A DNA stretch of 64,000 bases from Paenibacillus andongensis (lineage in GTDB: Bacteria; Bacillota; Bacilli; Paenibacillales; NBRC-103111). This document shows positions 1 to 9,704 of the stretch, piece after piece. Where the stretch lies: the NCBI RefSeq assembly GCF_025369935.1, contig NZ_CP104467.1, positions 2,115,001 through 2,179,000 of the forward strand, given 5' to 3'. The translations under genes and the position numbers were made by a program. A model generated the notes under the pieces. The model searched no databases, was not told the DNA's origin, and was given only the letters and a program-made list of their open reading frames with translations. Each line of letters starts with the position of its first letter. The first letter of the stretch is position 1.

Positions 1-716
1 GCGATCCGAAATTCCTGCATGCGTTCAACAACACCTTGTTTATCAGCTTCGGGCGTTTGCTTATCGAATTTCCGATTCCCATCGTATTGGCGATCCTGCT
101 GAATGAAATGCGACACAGAAGATTGAAGCGAATCTATCAAACCGTATTTACATTTCCGCATTTCATTAGCTGGGTTGTGTTAAGCGGAATCATAACGAGT
201 ATCCTGAGCGATCAGGGCGTGCTCAATCAGATCCTGCAGCTATTCGGGTGGGGGAAAAATACGATCCTGATCCACGACGGAAGTTTTCTGGCGCTGCTGT
301 TCACGTCGAACATATGGAAAGAAGCAGGCTGGTCCTCCATTATTTATCTGGCAGCCATCGCCGGTATCAATCCCGAGCTTTATGAGGCGGCGGCCATAGA
401 CGGCGCAAACCGTTATCAGCAAATGAAGGCGATTACATGGCCGGTGATTCGTACCACGGCAGCTATTCTACTTATTCTGGCAGTCGGCGGTATTATGAAT
501 GGCGGATTCGACCAGATCTTCAATTTGTATAACCCAGCCGTTTATGAACGCGCCGATATTCTCGATACCTACGTGTATCGCAGCGCTTTTGTAGACGCAA
601 CGGGGTTCGGCTATTCCACTACGGTTGGTTTACTGAAATCCGTCATCAGTTGCTTGTTGCTTTTCGGATCAAACCTTTTTGTGAAACATGTTATGAAGGA
701 GGGGGGCCTCTATTGA
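1..716 (+). CDS. Lpl-type carbohydrate ABC transporter permease, 5' truncated by window
   Basis: This is the inner-membrane permease of a sugar or oligosaccharide importer of the LplB/YtcP group. The reading frame is open from base 3 to the stop at 714-716, so the true start lies outside the window; the TTG at 36 is only an internal codon. The visible part has several hydrophobic segments and the EAA loop that contacts the ATPase (EAAAIDGANRYQQMKAITWP). The stop overlaps the start of the next permease, indicating translational coupling. No ATPase is encoded here, which is usual for this family: a shared MsmX-type ATPase elsewhere probably energises it. The substrate is inferred from the downstream glycosidases, not seen directly. 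Confidence 0.93.
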   Translation, partial: DPKFLHAFNNTLFISFGRLLIEFPIPIVLAILLNEMRHRRLKRIYQTVFTFPHFISWVVLSGIITSILSDQGVLNQILQLFGWGKNTILIHDGSFLALLFTSNIWKEAGWSSIIYLAAIAGINPELYEAAAIDGANRYQQMKAITWPVIRTTAAILLILAVGGIMNGGFDQIFNLYNPAVYERADILDTYVYRSAFVDATGFGYSTTVGLLKSVISCLLLFGSNLFVKHVMKEGGLY

Positions 717-1585
717 AACGGTTATCAGTTTCCAATGCGCTGGTCGCGATCATCCTGGGGCTGTGCGCGATCGCGGCTGTATTCCCATTTTATCAAACGC
801 TCGTTCTGTCCTTCTCTACCATATTAGACTGGAAAGCCGGAGGAGTCACGTTGTTTCCGAGATCCATTGATCTCTCTTCGTATCGGTATATTTTTCATGA
901 AGGCAAGGTGGTCAATGGTTTGCTTATATCGGTCATCGTGACCGTGTTAGGCACATTGGTGAATTTGGTAGTAACGACGACAGGCGCTTACGCGTTATCC
1001 AAGAATTCGATGCCAGGCCGAAACGTGATCCTTACTTGCATCATCTTTACGATGTTTTTTTCAGGCGGTCTTATTCCCTATTATTTGACGATTCAAGCCC
1101 TGCACTTGCAGAATAATTTGCTTGTCATGGTATTACCGGTCGCTGTAAACGCCTTCAACCTAATCCTGATGAAGAATTTCTTTGGAACCATTAGCCCTGC
1201 TCTTGAAGAGTCGGCCAAGATTGACGGGGCCAACGATCTGAGTATCCTCATCCGCATCGTCATGCCCGTTTCGTTGCCGATCATGGCGACTATGACCTTG
1301 TTTTATGCGGTTGATCGTTGGAATGAATGGTGGCTCCCGATGTTGTTTATCAACGATGCGAACTTGCATCCCTTGCAGCTTGTATTAAGAGACACGATAA
1401 CCAATATGAGTCATTCGATGAATAGCGCGATAGGTCAACAGCTAGCCGCACAAATGCCAAACGTTTACCCAGAAGCAGTGAAGTCAGCGATGATCATCGT
1501 CTCCGCCCTTCCCATAGTAATGGTTTATCCATTTGTACAGAAACACTTCAATGCGGGAGTCATGATCGGTTCTGTGAAGGAGTGA
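713..1585 (+). CDS. Lpl-type carbohydrate ABC transporter permease
   Basis: This 290-residue protein is the second membrane subunit of the importer (LplC/YtcP type). I chose the TTG at 713, which overlaps the previous stop and lies about 7 bases after a strong AAGGAGGGGGG; the frame is open further upstream but with no ribosome site. About six membrane segments are visible. The EAA loop reads EESAKIDGANDLSILIRIVMP, and the C-terminus ends in the family-typical GVMIGSVKE. It pairs with the upstream permease and with the lipoprotein that follows 65 bases later. Family assignment is secure; the sugar is unknown. Confidence 0.94.
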   Translation: MKRLSVSNALVAIILGLCAIAAVFPFYQTLVLSFSTILDWKAGGVTLFPRSIDLSSYRYIFHEGKVVNGLLISVIVTVLGTLVNLVVTTTGAYALSKNSMPGRNVILTCIIFTMFFSGGLIPYYLTIQALHLQNNLLVMVLPVAVNAFNLILMKNFFGTISPALEESAKIDGANDLSILIRIVMPVSLPIMATMTLFYAVDRWNEWWLPMLFINDANLHPLQLVLRDTITNMSHSMNSAIGQQLAAQMPNVYPEAVKSAMIIVSALPIVMVYPFVQKHFNAGVMIGSVKE

Positions 1586-1650
1586 TAATAATGGCTTCGG
1601 CCTTTATTATAGATATCTTGAGTTTCAAAAAAACAAGGAGGGTTTTCAGA

Positions 1651-3267
1651 GTGAAGATGTTCAAACAAAGAGTACTAGTATCCTCGGCGCTGCTTCTGCT
1701 TGCAGGGATGGTGCTATCCGCCTGCGGTAATGGGGAGAGCAAGTCAACCACATCCCCGAGCACTACGCCACAGAAGTCAGATGCAAAGGCAATGGACAAG
1801 CAATTGGAGCTCAGTATTGCAGCCTGGGACATCCAGACGAGCTTTGATAAGCCTAATGCAAAAAACGATGCGATCTATAACGACATCGCCAAGAAATTCA
1901 ACATTACTATCAAGCCCGTACAGGTTACCTGGAACGACTGGACGGAAAAAGTGAAGGTTTGGGCTGCGTCCAATCAGCTTCCTGACATGTTCGCCAACCC
2001 GATCGCTACGGACAATACCGCATTGTACACAACATGGGCGAAGCAAGGTGTCATCAAGGCGCTCCCTGATGATCTGAGTGCATATCCGAATTTGAAGAAG
2101 CTCATGTCGACGCCGGCCGTACAACCGCTCAAAGTGGATGGGAAATTCTACATGATTCCACGCAACAGCGGTGATGACACACCTATCACATTTACACGGC
2201 CGATCCGTTACCGGAAGGATTGGGCGGAGCAAGCCGGCTTTACGTCAGCGCCCAAGAGCTTTGAGGATTTCGCAGCCATGACCAAGGCCGTCATGAAACA
2301 GCATCCCGGCATTGCCGGCTTGTCGGTTAACAATAAAGACTATCTCCTGACCCAATTTCTTGGAAGCTTCCCTGAATTTGAAGTTCCCAACAGCTGGGTG
2401 AAAGAAGATGGCAAGTGGATTCCGGCCTTCACGTCCCCCAAAACCTATACCGGCATTGGGCAGCTTCGGTCGCTCTATGCTGACAGTATCCTGGACAAAG
2501 ACTTCGCTATTCAAAAAGACGGCGATGGTGTAAACAAGTTCCTGTCGGGTCAAAGCTTTGCGCTGTACGGGCTTGAAAATGTTACTGACGCTAACGTAGA
2601 TCAATTCAAAAAAGCAAATCCGGGTGTAGAGCCTTCCAAGGCAGTGAGTTATCTGGATATGTGGCCGGCAGCCGACGGCAAACACTATTATTTCAATTTA
2701 ACTCCTTATTGGTCCGAGACGTTTTTCCCGGGCTCTCTGAGCGACGAAAAGTTTGATCGGGCGCTTCGCTTGATGGATTACCTGGTGTCAGAGAAGTTCC
2801 AGATCCTCAGGGATAATGGAATTGAGAACATCGATTATAAAGTAGATAACGGGCAGTTCGTTTCTCTGCTCAAAGAAGGCGAAAATCTTGGCGACAAATA
2901 CCCGGCCACATGGGGTATCGGTTGGGTTGGGGCATGGGGCAACAGCTTTTATCGCGGTCAAACCGTTCTGTCAAACAAACCAGATGTAGCGGCACTTCAA
3001 AAGGTTCAAATCGATACGAACAAAAACCGTGCAAAAGAGTATACGCCAGTGCCCGTCAACTTTGATATCTTCCTGATGTCGACACCGGCCAAAAATAAAC
3101 TGGGCGGGCTGAACTCCAATATCATGGATGACGTCGTGAAAGTGATCTTGAGCAAAGACGACCCGGTTGCACAGTGGAAAGAAATCGTCAAGGGATATGA
3201 TGCCAAAGGCGTGCAAGAAGCGATTAAAGAAGTGAACGATGAGGCAGCCAAGAGAAACATTAAGTAA
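1651..3267 (+). CDS. Extracellular sugar-binding lipoprotein of the Lpl-type importer
   Basis: This 538-residue solute-binding protein captures the ligand outside the membrane and delivers it to the two upstream permeases. I chose the GTG at 1651, 9 bases after AAGGAGG; an upstream in-frame GTG at 1582 lacks a ribosome site and would bury the signal peptide. The N-terminus is a classic lipoprotein signal (MKMFKQRVLVSSALLLLAGM) followed by the lipobox LSAC, with a Ser/Thr-rich linker after the lipidated cysteine. Length of about 540 residues fits the LplA group that binds oligosaccharides. Its position directly before pectin-type glycosidases suggests an oligogalacturonide or side-chain oligosaccharide ligand, which is inference. 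Confidence 0.93.
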   Translation: MKMFKQRVLVSSALLLLAGMVLSACGNGESKSTTSPSTTPQKSDAKAMDKQLELSIAAWDIQTSFDKPNAKNDAIYNDIAKKFNITIKPVQVTWNDWTEKVKVWAASNQLPDMFANPIATDNTALYTTWAKQGVIKALPDDLSAYPNLKKLMSTPAVQPLKVDGKFYMIPRNSGDDTPITFTRPIRYRKDWAEQAGFTSAPKSFEDFAAMTKAVMKQHPGIAGLSVNNKDYLLTQFLGSFPEFEVPNSWVKEDGKWIPAFTSPKTYTGIGQLRSLYADSILDKDFAIQKDGDGVNKFLSGQSFALYGLENVTDANVDQFKKANPGVEPSKAVSYLDMWPAADGKHYYFNLTPYWSETFFPGSLSDEKFDRALRLMDYLVSEKFQILRDNGIENIDYKVDNGQFVSLLKEGENLGDKYPATWGIGWVGAWGNSFYRGQTVLSNKPDVAALQKVQIDTNKNRAKEYTPVPVNFDIFLMSTPAKNKLGGLNSNIMDDVVKVILSKDDPVAQWKEIVKGYDAKGVQEAIKEVNDEAAKRNIK

Positions 3268-3300
3268 TAATTAAATTTCAATGACAAAGCGGTGACGCAG

Positions 3301-3342
3301 GGAAGCTTCCGAACTTATAGATACCATGTTTGCGAAGCTTCC
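3301..3342 (+). terminator. Inverted repeat downstream of the importer operon
   Basis: GGAAGCTTC at 3301-3309 is complementary to GAAGCTTCC at 3334-3342, separated by about 24 bases and followed by TTCGTGTC. It sits 34 bases after the lipoprotein stop. The long loop and weak T tract make it a doubtful intrinsic terminator; it could instead damp read-through into the next gene. Confidence 0.4.
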
Positions 3343-3472
3343 TTCGTGTCAAGTTTCGTATTCAAGCATCTCCGAGTTAAACCTGTGAGAGGGGGGGATT
3401 AACAAAGTTTAGCTTAGGATAACTAAGATTGAGTAGGATTGCTAATTTTTGAAAAAAGAAGGAGTGAAAGAA

Positions 3473-6400
3473 ATGTTTAAAGGTCTGTTTTTGATCAGAA
3501 GTAAAAAAAGGTTTAATGCGTTATTTTTGTTGATGGCGATGTTAGTATCTTTCATCCCAATTTTCCCGACAAATGTTCAAGCGGCTACTACTTTGAAGAC
3601 CTATCCGGCCCCCTCGGGTACCACATTGTCCACTGACTTTACCGTAAAAGTGCGTGTGCCGGGTGGCACTTGGCAGGATCTGGACGAGTATCAAACGAGG
3701 ATCGGTGCGCCGAACAGAGCTACTTTTGCCTCATTTGTTTACTTCGATACCGATGGTCCAGTAGATCTATCTGTGACCTATAATGCCGGAACGGTAACAA
3801 CGGCTACCGTCAAGCCTAACAACCTTGGTATTACTCCTGCCATCAGCGGCAATACCATGACCTTTAGTATTTCCGGTCCTCAGAAGCTTGTCTTTGATGT
3901 GAACGGCAATGTGGACAATGATCTGATGATTTTTGCCAACCCGGTAGAAGTGAATCCTCCAAGTCCTACTGATCCCAATGTCATTTACCTGGGTCCCGGT
4001 GTTTATAATCAGACTTACAACCTCTCTAGCGGTCAGACGCTTTACATTGCCGGCGGAGCGGTCGTCAGAGGCGGTGTGAATCTAAACAATGCCACGAATG
4101 CCAAGGTTATCGGGCGCGGTGTTATTGAAAGCTCACCAGATGCCGCCGTTTATCTCAGTTTTGCCAACAATGTCACTCTTGACGGTGTCATCCTCAACAG
4201 ATTCAATGCCGGTATTCAAATTGGAAATTCCACCAACGTCACCGTAAATAATGTGAAATTAATGGCTTACCTGAAATGGACCGATGGTATCGATAATTTC
4301 TGCTCTACGAATGTTTCTATCAATGACGTATTTGTTCGCTCAGGTGATGATTCTATTGCTGTATACGCTTCTCGTTTCGGATACTCAGGAAATTCGTCCA
4401 ATATCAGTGTCACCAACTCGATTCTCATGCCGGGAAAAGCCCATCCGATCAATATCGGAACCCATGGCAATCCGGGTGCTGAAGGTGGTGGCGATAACAT
4501 TGATACACTCAACTTTTCGAATCTGGACATCTTGACGTACAACACGGCAGCTGCCGGTTTACCATTAGCCATTTCCTTCACCGCCAGCGATGGCAGTCTG
4601 ATCTCCGATGCCAATTTCACGGATATTCGGATAGACGACGCCGTTGTAAATAAGTTCATCGATGTCATTACTTTTAAAAATCCGGGTTACGGCCTTGCAG
4701 TGGGGCGTGGAATCAATAACGTCTACTTCAAGAATATCTCCTATAACGGCACGAATACCAACGCGAACCAAATTTACGGCACTAGCTCCACTCAATTGAC
4801 TCAGAACGTTACATTTGAAAATTTGACCGTAAACGGGACTCCGGTTTTGTCTGCCAGTGCCGGGAATATTACAATCGGCAACTATGCCAACAACATTAAT
4901 TTCATCACTTCCGGCGGTACTCCGCCGTCAACGACACCGATTCCGCATTATACTCCAATCAATCTGGCCTTGAATCGGACCGCCAGCGCGGATAGCTCGC
5001 AGGCAGGCAATCCGGCTTCCAGCGGAAACGACAGTAACGATACGACGACCCGCTGGTCTGCGAATGATGGAAATACCGGTCATTCGTGGACGGTAGACCT
5101 TGGCTCCAGCAAGAATATCACCCACGGAACTCAGGTAAAGTGGCAGAACGCAGGCGGCGGATATCAATACAAGATTGAAACCTCAAATGACAATACCAAC
5201 TGGAAATTAAAGGTCGACAAAACTTCGAATACTAGCACGGATCAGGTTCAATCCGATGTCTTCTACGATACCGCTCGTTATGTCCGTATTACCGTGACCG
5301 GACTGCCAAGCGGTGCGAATGCCAGCTTCTACGATTTCAAGGTGTTTGGAGATCAAGCCAATCTTGCGTTGAACAAGACTGCAAGTAGCGATAGCTCGCA
5401 GTCATCCAATCCAGCCTCCTTCGGGGCAGACGGCAATGCTGCAACCCGCTGGATTGCGAATGATGCCAATACCGGCCATTCGTTGACGGTAGACCTTGGA
5501 GCAAGCATGAATATCACCAATGGTACCCAGGTGGCGTGGGAGAAGAGCGGCGTATATCAATACAAGATTGAAAAATCAACGGATAATACCAACTGGACTA
5601 CCGTCATTGACAAGACGGCCAATTCCAGCACGGACCAGGTTCAAAACGATTACTTTACCGGTATCGCCCGGTATGTCCGTATTACCGTGACTGGATTGCC
5701 AAGCGGTGCGAATGCCAGTATCTACGATTTCAAAATATTTGGAGATCCAACGAACCTAGCATTGAACAAGGCCTCAAGCAGCGATAGCTCCCAGACAACG
5801 AATCCGGCCAGCAATGGTAACGACGGCAATATGACAACCAACTGGACGGCGAATGACGGAAGTACTGGCCACTGGTGGATGGTAGACCTTGGCACAACCA
5901 TGAATATCACCAATGGTATCCAGGTGATGTGGCAACAGCCTAGTTCCATCTATTTGTATAAGATTGAAACCTCAACGGATAATATTAATTGGACGACAGT
6001 GATTGACCGGACTGTCAATCTCAGCAATGCCCAGGTCTACAACCAGTACTTTACCGGCACCGCCCGTTATGTCCGTGTTACCTCGACCGGTTTGCCAAGC
6101 GGTGCTAATGCGAGCATCAACGAGTTCAAGGTGTTTGGATTCCCCAATACTTATGTGAACGATACAGACTCCAACATTGTTTACAACGGCAGCTGGAGCT
6201 ACTCCGGTGGCAGAAGTTTAGGCGATCATCAGGATGATGTTCACTATACGACGACGAACAATGCCTCGGCCGAATACACATTTACGGGAAGAGGAGTCGA
6301 TTATATTACTGAAAAGAACAGCGATCAGGGCCAAGTGGATATTTACATCGACGGGGTTTACCAGACGACAGTGGATTGCAGCAGTTCGACCAGATTGGCG

Positions 6401-6931
6401 CAGCAATTGGTATACAGCATTACGGGTCTGGCAAGCGGGACGCATACGATAAAAGTTGTCAAAAAAACGGGTACGTATATGCTTGTCGATGCCTTTAATC
6501 CTAACAATAACATCTTTGATCCCAATGCCTACTACACCTTCAAGAACCATACGGACGGTTTGGCAATGAGCGGAGGAGGCGGCTCGAACGGGTCCAATGT
6601 CACGGAGACGTCGAATACAACCAGCACCAATTCGCAATGGCAGATCACCGATCTGGGCAACGGTTACTTCAAAATCAAGAATCGTACGGACGGACTGGTG
6701 TTGAACGGAGGTGGCGGCACGAACGGGTCCAATGTCACGGAGTGGTCGGATATCACCAGCAACAATCTGCAGTGGCAGATCACCGATCTGGGCAACGGTT
6801 ACTACAAGATCAAGAATCATACGGACGGAAAGGTGTTGAACGGAGGCAGCGGCACGGAAGGATCCAACGTCACGGAGTGGTCGGATATCACCAGCAACAA
6901 TCTGCAGTGGCAGATCAGCAAAGCAAATTAA
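3473..6931 (+). CDS. Secreted GH28-like beta-helix protein with three F5/8-type C modules and a ricin-type lectin tail
   Basis: This 1152-residue exported enzyme probably cuts polysaccharide outside the cell. Start ATG 3473 follows AAGAAGGAG; a TTG at 3449 is in frame but lacks a site. The signal peptide ends near NVQAA (residues 1-38). Residues about 40-490 form a right-handed beta-helix with GH28/GH49-type signatures: WTDGID, SGDDSIAV and a GTHG near the active-site face. Three F5/8 type C (discoidin, CBM32-like) repeats follow, roughly residues 497-890, each starting NLALN. Then comes a beta-sandwich module (about 890-1018) and a ricin/CBM13-like region of three 45-residue repeats. Pectin-like substrate is likely from the GH28 signature and neighbours, but a GH49-type glucanase cannot be excluded. 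Confidence 0.85.
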   Translation: MFKGLFLIRSKKRFNALFLLMAMLVSFIPIFPTNVQAATTLKTYPAPSGTTLSTDFTVKVRVPGGTWQDLDEYQTRIGAPNRATFASFVYFDTDGPVDLSVTYNAGTVTTATVKPNNLGITPAISGNTMTFSISGPQKLVFDVNGNVDNDLMIFANPVEVNPPSPTDPNVIYLGPGVYNQTYNLSSGQTLYIAGGAVVRGGVNLNNATNAKVIGRGVIESSPDAAVYLSFANNVTLDGVILNRFNAGIQIGNSTNVTVNNVKLMAYLKWTDGIDNFCSTNVSINDVFVRSGDDSIAVYASRFGYSGNSSNISVTNSILMPGKAHPINIGTHGNPGAEGGGDNIDTLNFSNLDILTYNTAAAGLPLAISFTASDGSLISDANFTDIRIDDAVVNKFIDVITFKNPGYGLAVGRGINNVYFKNISYNGTNTNANQIYGTSSTQLTQNVTFENLTVNGTPVLSASAGNITIGNYANNINFITSGGTPPSTTPIPHYTPINLALNRTASADSSQAGNPASSGNDSNDTTTRWSANDGNTGHSWTVDLGSSKNITHGTQVKWQNAGGGYQYKIETSNDNTNWKLKVDKTSNTSTDQVQSDVFYDTARYVRITVTGLPSGANASFYDFKVFGDQANLALNKTASSDSSQSSNPASFGADGNAATRWIANDANTGHSLTVDLGASMNITNGTQVAWEKSGVYQYKIEKSTDNTNWTTVIDKTANSSTDQVQNDYFTGIARYVRITVTGLPSGANASIYDFKIFGDPTNLALNKASSSDSSQTTNPASNGNDGNMTTNWTANDGSTGHWWMVDLGTTMNITNGIQVMWQQPSSIYLYKIETSTDNINWTTVIDRTVNLSNAQVYNQYFTGTARYVRVTSTGLPSGANASINEFKVFGFPNTYVNDTDSNIVYNGSWSYSGGRSLGDHQDDVHYTTTNNASAEYTFTGRGVDYITEKNSDQGQVDIYIDGVYQTTVDCSSSTRLAQQLVYSITGLASGTHTIKVVKKTGTYMLVDAFNPNNNIFDPNAYYTFKNHTDGLAMSGGGGSNGSNVTETSNTTSTNSQWQITDLGNGYFKIKNRTDGLVLNGGGGTNGSNVTEWSDITSNNLQWQITDLGNGYYKIKNHTDGKVLNGGSGTEGSNVTEWSDITSNNLQWQISKAN
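4961..6139 (+). repeat. Three tandem F5/8 type C module repeats within the beta-helix gene
   Basis: Units begin at about 4961, 5360 and 5753 (399, 393 and about 390 bases). Each encodes a module opening with NLALN and closing with a D/EFKVFG-like strand, and all share the GLPSGANAS motif near the end. The high nucleotide identity suggests fairly recent internal duplication. Such modules bind carbohydrate and probably keep the enzyme on plant polymers. Confidence 0.85.
6530..6928 (+). repeat. Three 135-bp lectin repeats at the gene's 3' end
   Basis: Units start at 6530, 6665 and 6800, an exact 135-base period. Each encodes 45 residues with KNHTDG..., GGSNGSNVTE and QWQI, matching ricin/CBM13-type beta-trefoil subdomains. 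Units two and three are almost identical in DNA, so copy number may vary between strains. Confidence 0.88.
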
Positions 6932-7062
6932 TTTAGAATATTTCAGTTGCTTCAGCGGTAAAGAGTTTGCAATTTTTTTCATGGTAGGAAATTGATCAAG
7001 CTGCGAAACGCTAATGCGACTGGTCTATCGCGATTGCAGTGACAGTGAATGAACTAGCGGGG

Positions 7063-7091
7063 GTCCGGAACACGAACGGCGTGTTCCGGAC
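7063..7091 (+). terminator. Perfect 12-bp hairpin before the GH43 gene
   Basis: GTCCGGAACACG (7063-7074) pairs exactly with CGTGTTCCGGAC (7080-7091) around a 5-base loop, followed only by TTT. It lies 131 bases after the previous stop and 34 bases before the GH43 start. It may terminate the upstream transcript or act as a leader or processing hairpin for the enzymes downstream. Confidence 0.6.
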
Positions 7092-7124
7092 TTTCCGTCA
7101 TGGATTCGGAAAGGACGATTATTT

Positions 7125-8681
7125 ATGGAAGATAACTACAATCTCTTATCGAAGAAGGGAGCTTGGGGAGATCAGGGGGATGGCACCTATGTTAATCCTG
7201 TCTTGCCGGGGGATTTTAGCGATCCGGATGTAATTCGAGTCGGAGATAATTATTACGGTATTTCCTCAACTCTGCATTGCTCACCGGGGATGGCGGTATT
7301 GCATTCCAAAGATCTTGTTAATTGGCGAATGATCGGGCATGTTGTAAATGATTTGACTAGCATCGGCCCTGAATATAACTACAATCGGATGAACCGCTAT
7401 GGCAGAGGAGTCTGGGCGGGCGCGATCCGATTCCACAAAGATAAATATTGGGTCTATTTTTTCACGCCCGATGAAGGATTGTTTATGAGCACGGCTGCCG
7501 ATCCGGCGGGACCTTGGGAGCCGCTTCATCAAGTTTGGGCGGTTAGCGGCTGGGATGACTGCTGTCCGTTTTGGGACGATGACGGACAAGGCTACTTCGT
7601 TGCCACTAATTTTGCCGATAACTATAATATCCATGTATTTAAACTAAGCGAAGACGGCAAAGAACTATTGCATGACAGCGATAAGATTATTCATCAGTAC
7701 AAAGGGAGCGAAGCCAATAAGCTCTATAAAATAAATGGGTATTACTATTTTTTTCACAGTGAGGTCCGTCGCGAGGAAGGCGTTGAAGTCAGAGTCGTCA
7801 TGATGTTAAGGTCCGAACATATATACGGGCCCTATGAAGAGAAGGAAATTATCCATACTCACGGCATGGAGGTAGACCGGGAGCCGAATCAAGGTGGACT
7901 TGTCGATACCGTTTCCGGGGAGTGGTATTTCATTTCGCATCAAGGAACCGGCGGGTATTTCGAAGGGAGGACGCTTCACTTGCTGCCCGTAACGTGGGTG
8001 GACGGATGGCCGATCATCGGCAACGATACGGACGGCGACGGAATCGGAGAGATGGTATGGGGAGGCAGTAAGCCCATAAACGGACATCCCGTGACGGTTC
8101 TTTCTATGAATGACGATTTTGACCGGACGGTGCTTGAACCGTTATGGGAATGGAACCATCAGCCGAGAGCCGACAAATGGTCGTTAACGGCCCGGCCCGG
8201 TTATTTGCGTCTATGGGCATGCCAACCCATCGAGAAGGACGATTTTTTTACCGTATGCAACATCCTTTCGCAAAGAGCGTTTAGAACGGTTCACAATGAG
8301 GCAACCGTTAAAATAGACATCAGCGGCATGGCAGACGGGCAACAAGCGGGGCTTTGCCATTTTGCACAAACCTATTGCACGATTGGCGTCCACCAACAGA
8401 ATGGGAAAAGGGTTCTGAAGTTTAATCATTCGGGAACGTTGGAGTGGGGCCTGGAATTATCAGGAAGCACCCTTTGGTTAAGGTCTGTTTGGAACATAGA
8501 CGGAATCAACAGGTTCGAATACAGCGTCGATGGGGACCATTTCACAAGCTTTGGCGACGCTTATCAGCTAGGGTGGGGGAATTATAGGGGAGACCGGATC
8601 GGGTTATACAGCTATAACTGCGAGAGTGAACAGGGTTATATCGATGTGGACCAATTTATTCATGAGGTTGCAGGAAGGTAA
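7125..8681 (+). CDS. GH43 family glycoside hydrolase (beta-xylosidase/arabinofuranosidase type)
   Basis: This 518-residue protein is an inverting exo-glycosidase of clan GH-F. The N-terminal five-bladed propeller (residues about 20-320) shows the catalytic-base motif FSDPDVI, an Asp cluster (WDDCCPFWDDDG) and the acid region EPNQGG. The C-terminal part (about 325-515) resembles the concanavalin-like beta-xylosidase C-terminal domain. It has no signal peptide, so it should act in the cytoplasm on imported oligosaccharides. ATG 7125 follows GGAAAGGA. It is the first of a run of same-strand glycosidases with short gaps. Exact specificity (xylose or arabinose) cannot be told from sequence. Confidence 0.9.
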   Translation: MEDNYNLLSKKGAWGDQGDGTYVNPVLPGDFSDPDVIRVGDNYYGISSTLHCSPGMAVLHSKDLVNWRMIGHVVNDLTSIGPEYNYNRMNRYGRGVWAGAIRFHKDKYWVYFFTPDEGLFMSTAADPAGPWEPLHQVWAVSGWDDCCPFWDDDGQGYFVATNFADNYNIHVFKLSEDGKELLHDSDKIIHQYKGSEANKLYKINGYYYFFHSEVRREEGVEVRVVMMLRSEHIYGPYEEKEIIHTHGMEVDREPNQGGLVDTVSGEWYFISHQGTGGYFEGRTLHLLPVTWVDGWPIIGNDTDGDGIGEMVWGGSKPINGHPVTVLSMNDDFDRTVLEPLWEWNHQPRADKWSLTARPGYLRLWACQPIEKDDFFTVCNILSQRAFRTVHNEATVKIDISGMADGQQAGLCHFAQTYCTIGVHQQNGKRVLKFNHSGTLEWGLELSGSTLWLRSVWNIDGINRFEYSVDGDHFTSFGDAYQLGWGNYRGDRIGLYSYNCESEQGYIDVDQFIHEVAGR

Positions 8682-8727
8682 GTACACATGACGTTTGAAC
8701 AGACTTAATAGTGGGAGTGGAGAAGGA

Positions 8728-9651
8728 ATGAAATCGCCATTGTTTAGGGATCCCATCTATGATGGAGCGGCAGATCCTGTCATCATTTGGAATCGTCTGA
8801 CCAAGGAATGGTGGATGATTTATACGAACCGCCGTGCGACCGCACAGGGAACAAGTGTGGCGTGGGTTCACGGAACCGACCTCGGCGTGGCGGTTTCCCG
8901 CGACGGCGGCAAGGAGTGGGTTTATCGTGGTGTACTTCAGGGGCTGGATTTTGAATGGGGAAGAAATACGTTCTGGGCGCCGGAAATCATCTGGCACGAC
9001 GGATTGTATCACATGTACGTCAGTTATATTCAGGGAGTACCTGATCATTGGGGGCATCCGAGGGACATGCTGCATTATACCAGCCCGAATTTGCTGGAAT
9101 GGCACTTAGTTTCCAAGCTCGGCTTGAGCTCGGGAAATGTCATAGATGCTTGCGTCTACCCGTTGCCGGACGGCCGCTTCCGGATGTGGTACAAGGATGA
9201 GGGCCACCACTCTCATATGTATGCAGCAGACAGCAGCGATCTCTACCACTGGGAGGTTACGGGTCCGGTCATTACCGAGCGTTCCCAGGAAGGACCGAAC
9301 GTGTTTCGCTTGGGCGGCTACTATTGGATGATCGTGGATGAGTGGCACGGGCTGGGTGCGTACCGCTCGAATGATCTTGAGACGTGGGAACGAAACGGCC
9401 TCATTCTCGACCAACCTGGCAAGCGTGAGGATGACGGGACGATCGGCCTGCACGCAGATGTGATCGTACAAGGAGAGGAGGGGTATATCTTTTATTTCAC
9501 TCATCCGGGCCGTGTTCATGGGCATAATGAAGATTCGGGCTATGAAACGCGTCGCTCGTCCATTCAGGTTGCCAAGCTGGAAGTTGTGGACGGTGTGCTG
9601 ATCTGTGACCGTGACAAGGAGTTCGAATTAAATCTAAGAGCGGAAGAATGA
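8728..9651 (+). CDS. GH43-like five-bladed propeller glycosidase
   Basis: This 307-residue protein has the clan GH-F (GH43/GH32-like) fold. Its three acidic positions sit in ADPVIIW (base), [10 protein letters not shown] (pKa modulator) and QEGPNVF (acid). It lacks a signal peptide and any accessory domain, so it is probably cytoplasmic. I chose ATG 8728, 10 bases after GGAG; the frame opens at a TTG at 8695 without a clear site. The stop overlaps a spare ATG of the next frame, and the GH95 gene starts 53 bases later, consistent with one operon. The subfamily is not certain: many such genes are annotated only as family 43 or uncharacterised glycosyl hydrolases. Confidence 0.78.
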   Translation: MKSPLFRDPIYDGAADPVIIWNRLTKEWWMIYTNRRATAQGTSVAWVHGTDLGVAVSRDGGKEWVYRGVLQGLDFEWGRNTFWAPEIIWHDGLYHMYVSYIQGVPDHWGHPRDMLHYTSPNLLEWHLVSKLGLSSGNVIDACVYPLPDGRFRMWYKDEGHHSHMYAADSSDLYHWEVTGPVITERSQEGPNVFRLGGYYWMIVDEWHGLGAYRSNDLETWERNGLILDQPGKREDDGTIGLHADVIVQGEEGYIFYFTHPGRVHGHNEDSGYETRRSSIQVAKLEVVDGVLICDRDKEFELNLRAEE

Positions 9652-9704
9652 TAGGGCCGCTTTCAATAAAGAAAGTCTTAATAATAGAAGAAAAGGAAAT
9701 CAAC

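Noticed and set aside
6218..6982. Open frame of 254 codons on the minus strand opposite the lectin repeats
   Set aside because: It mirrors the 135-base repeats and has no ribosome site; the plus strand encodes clear domains.
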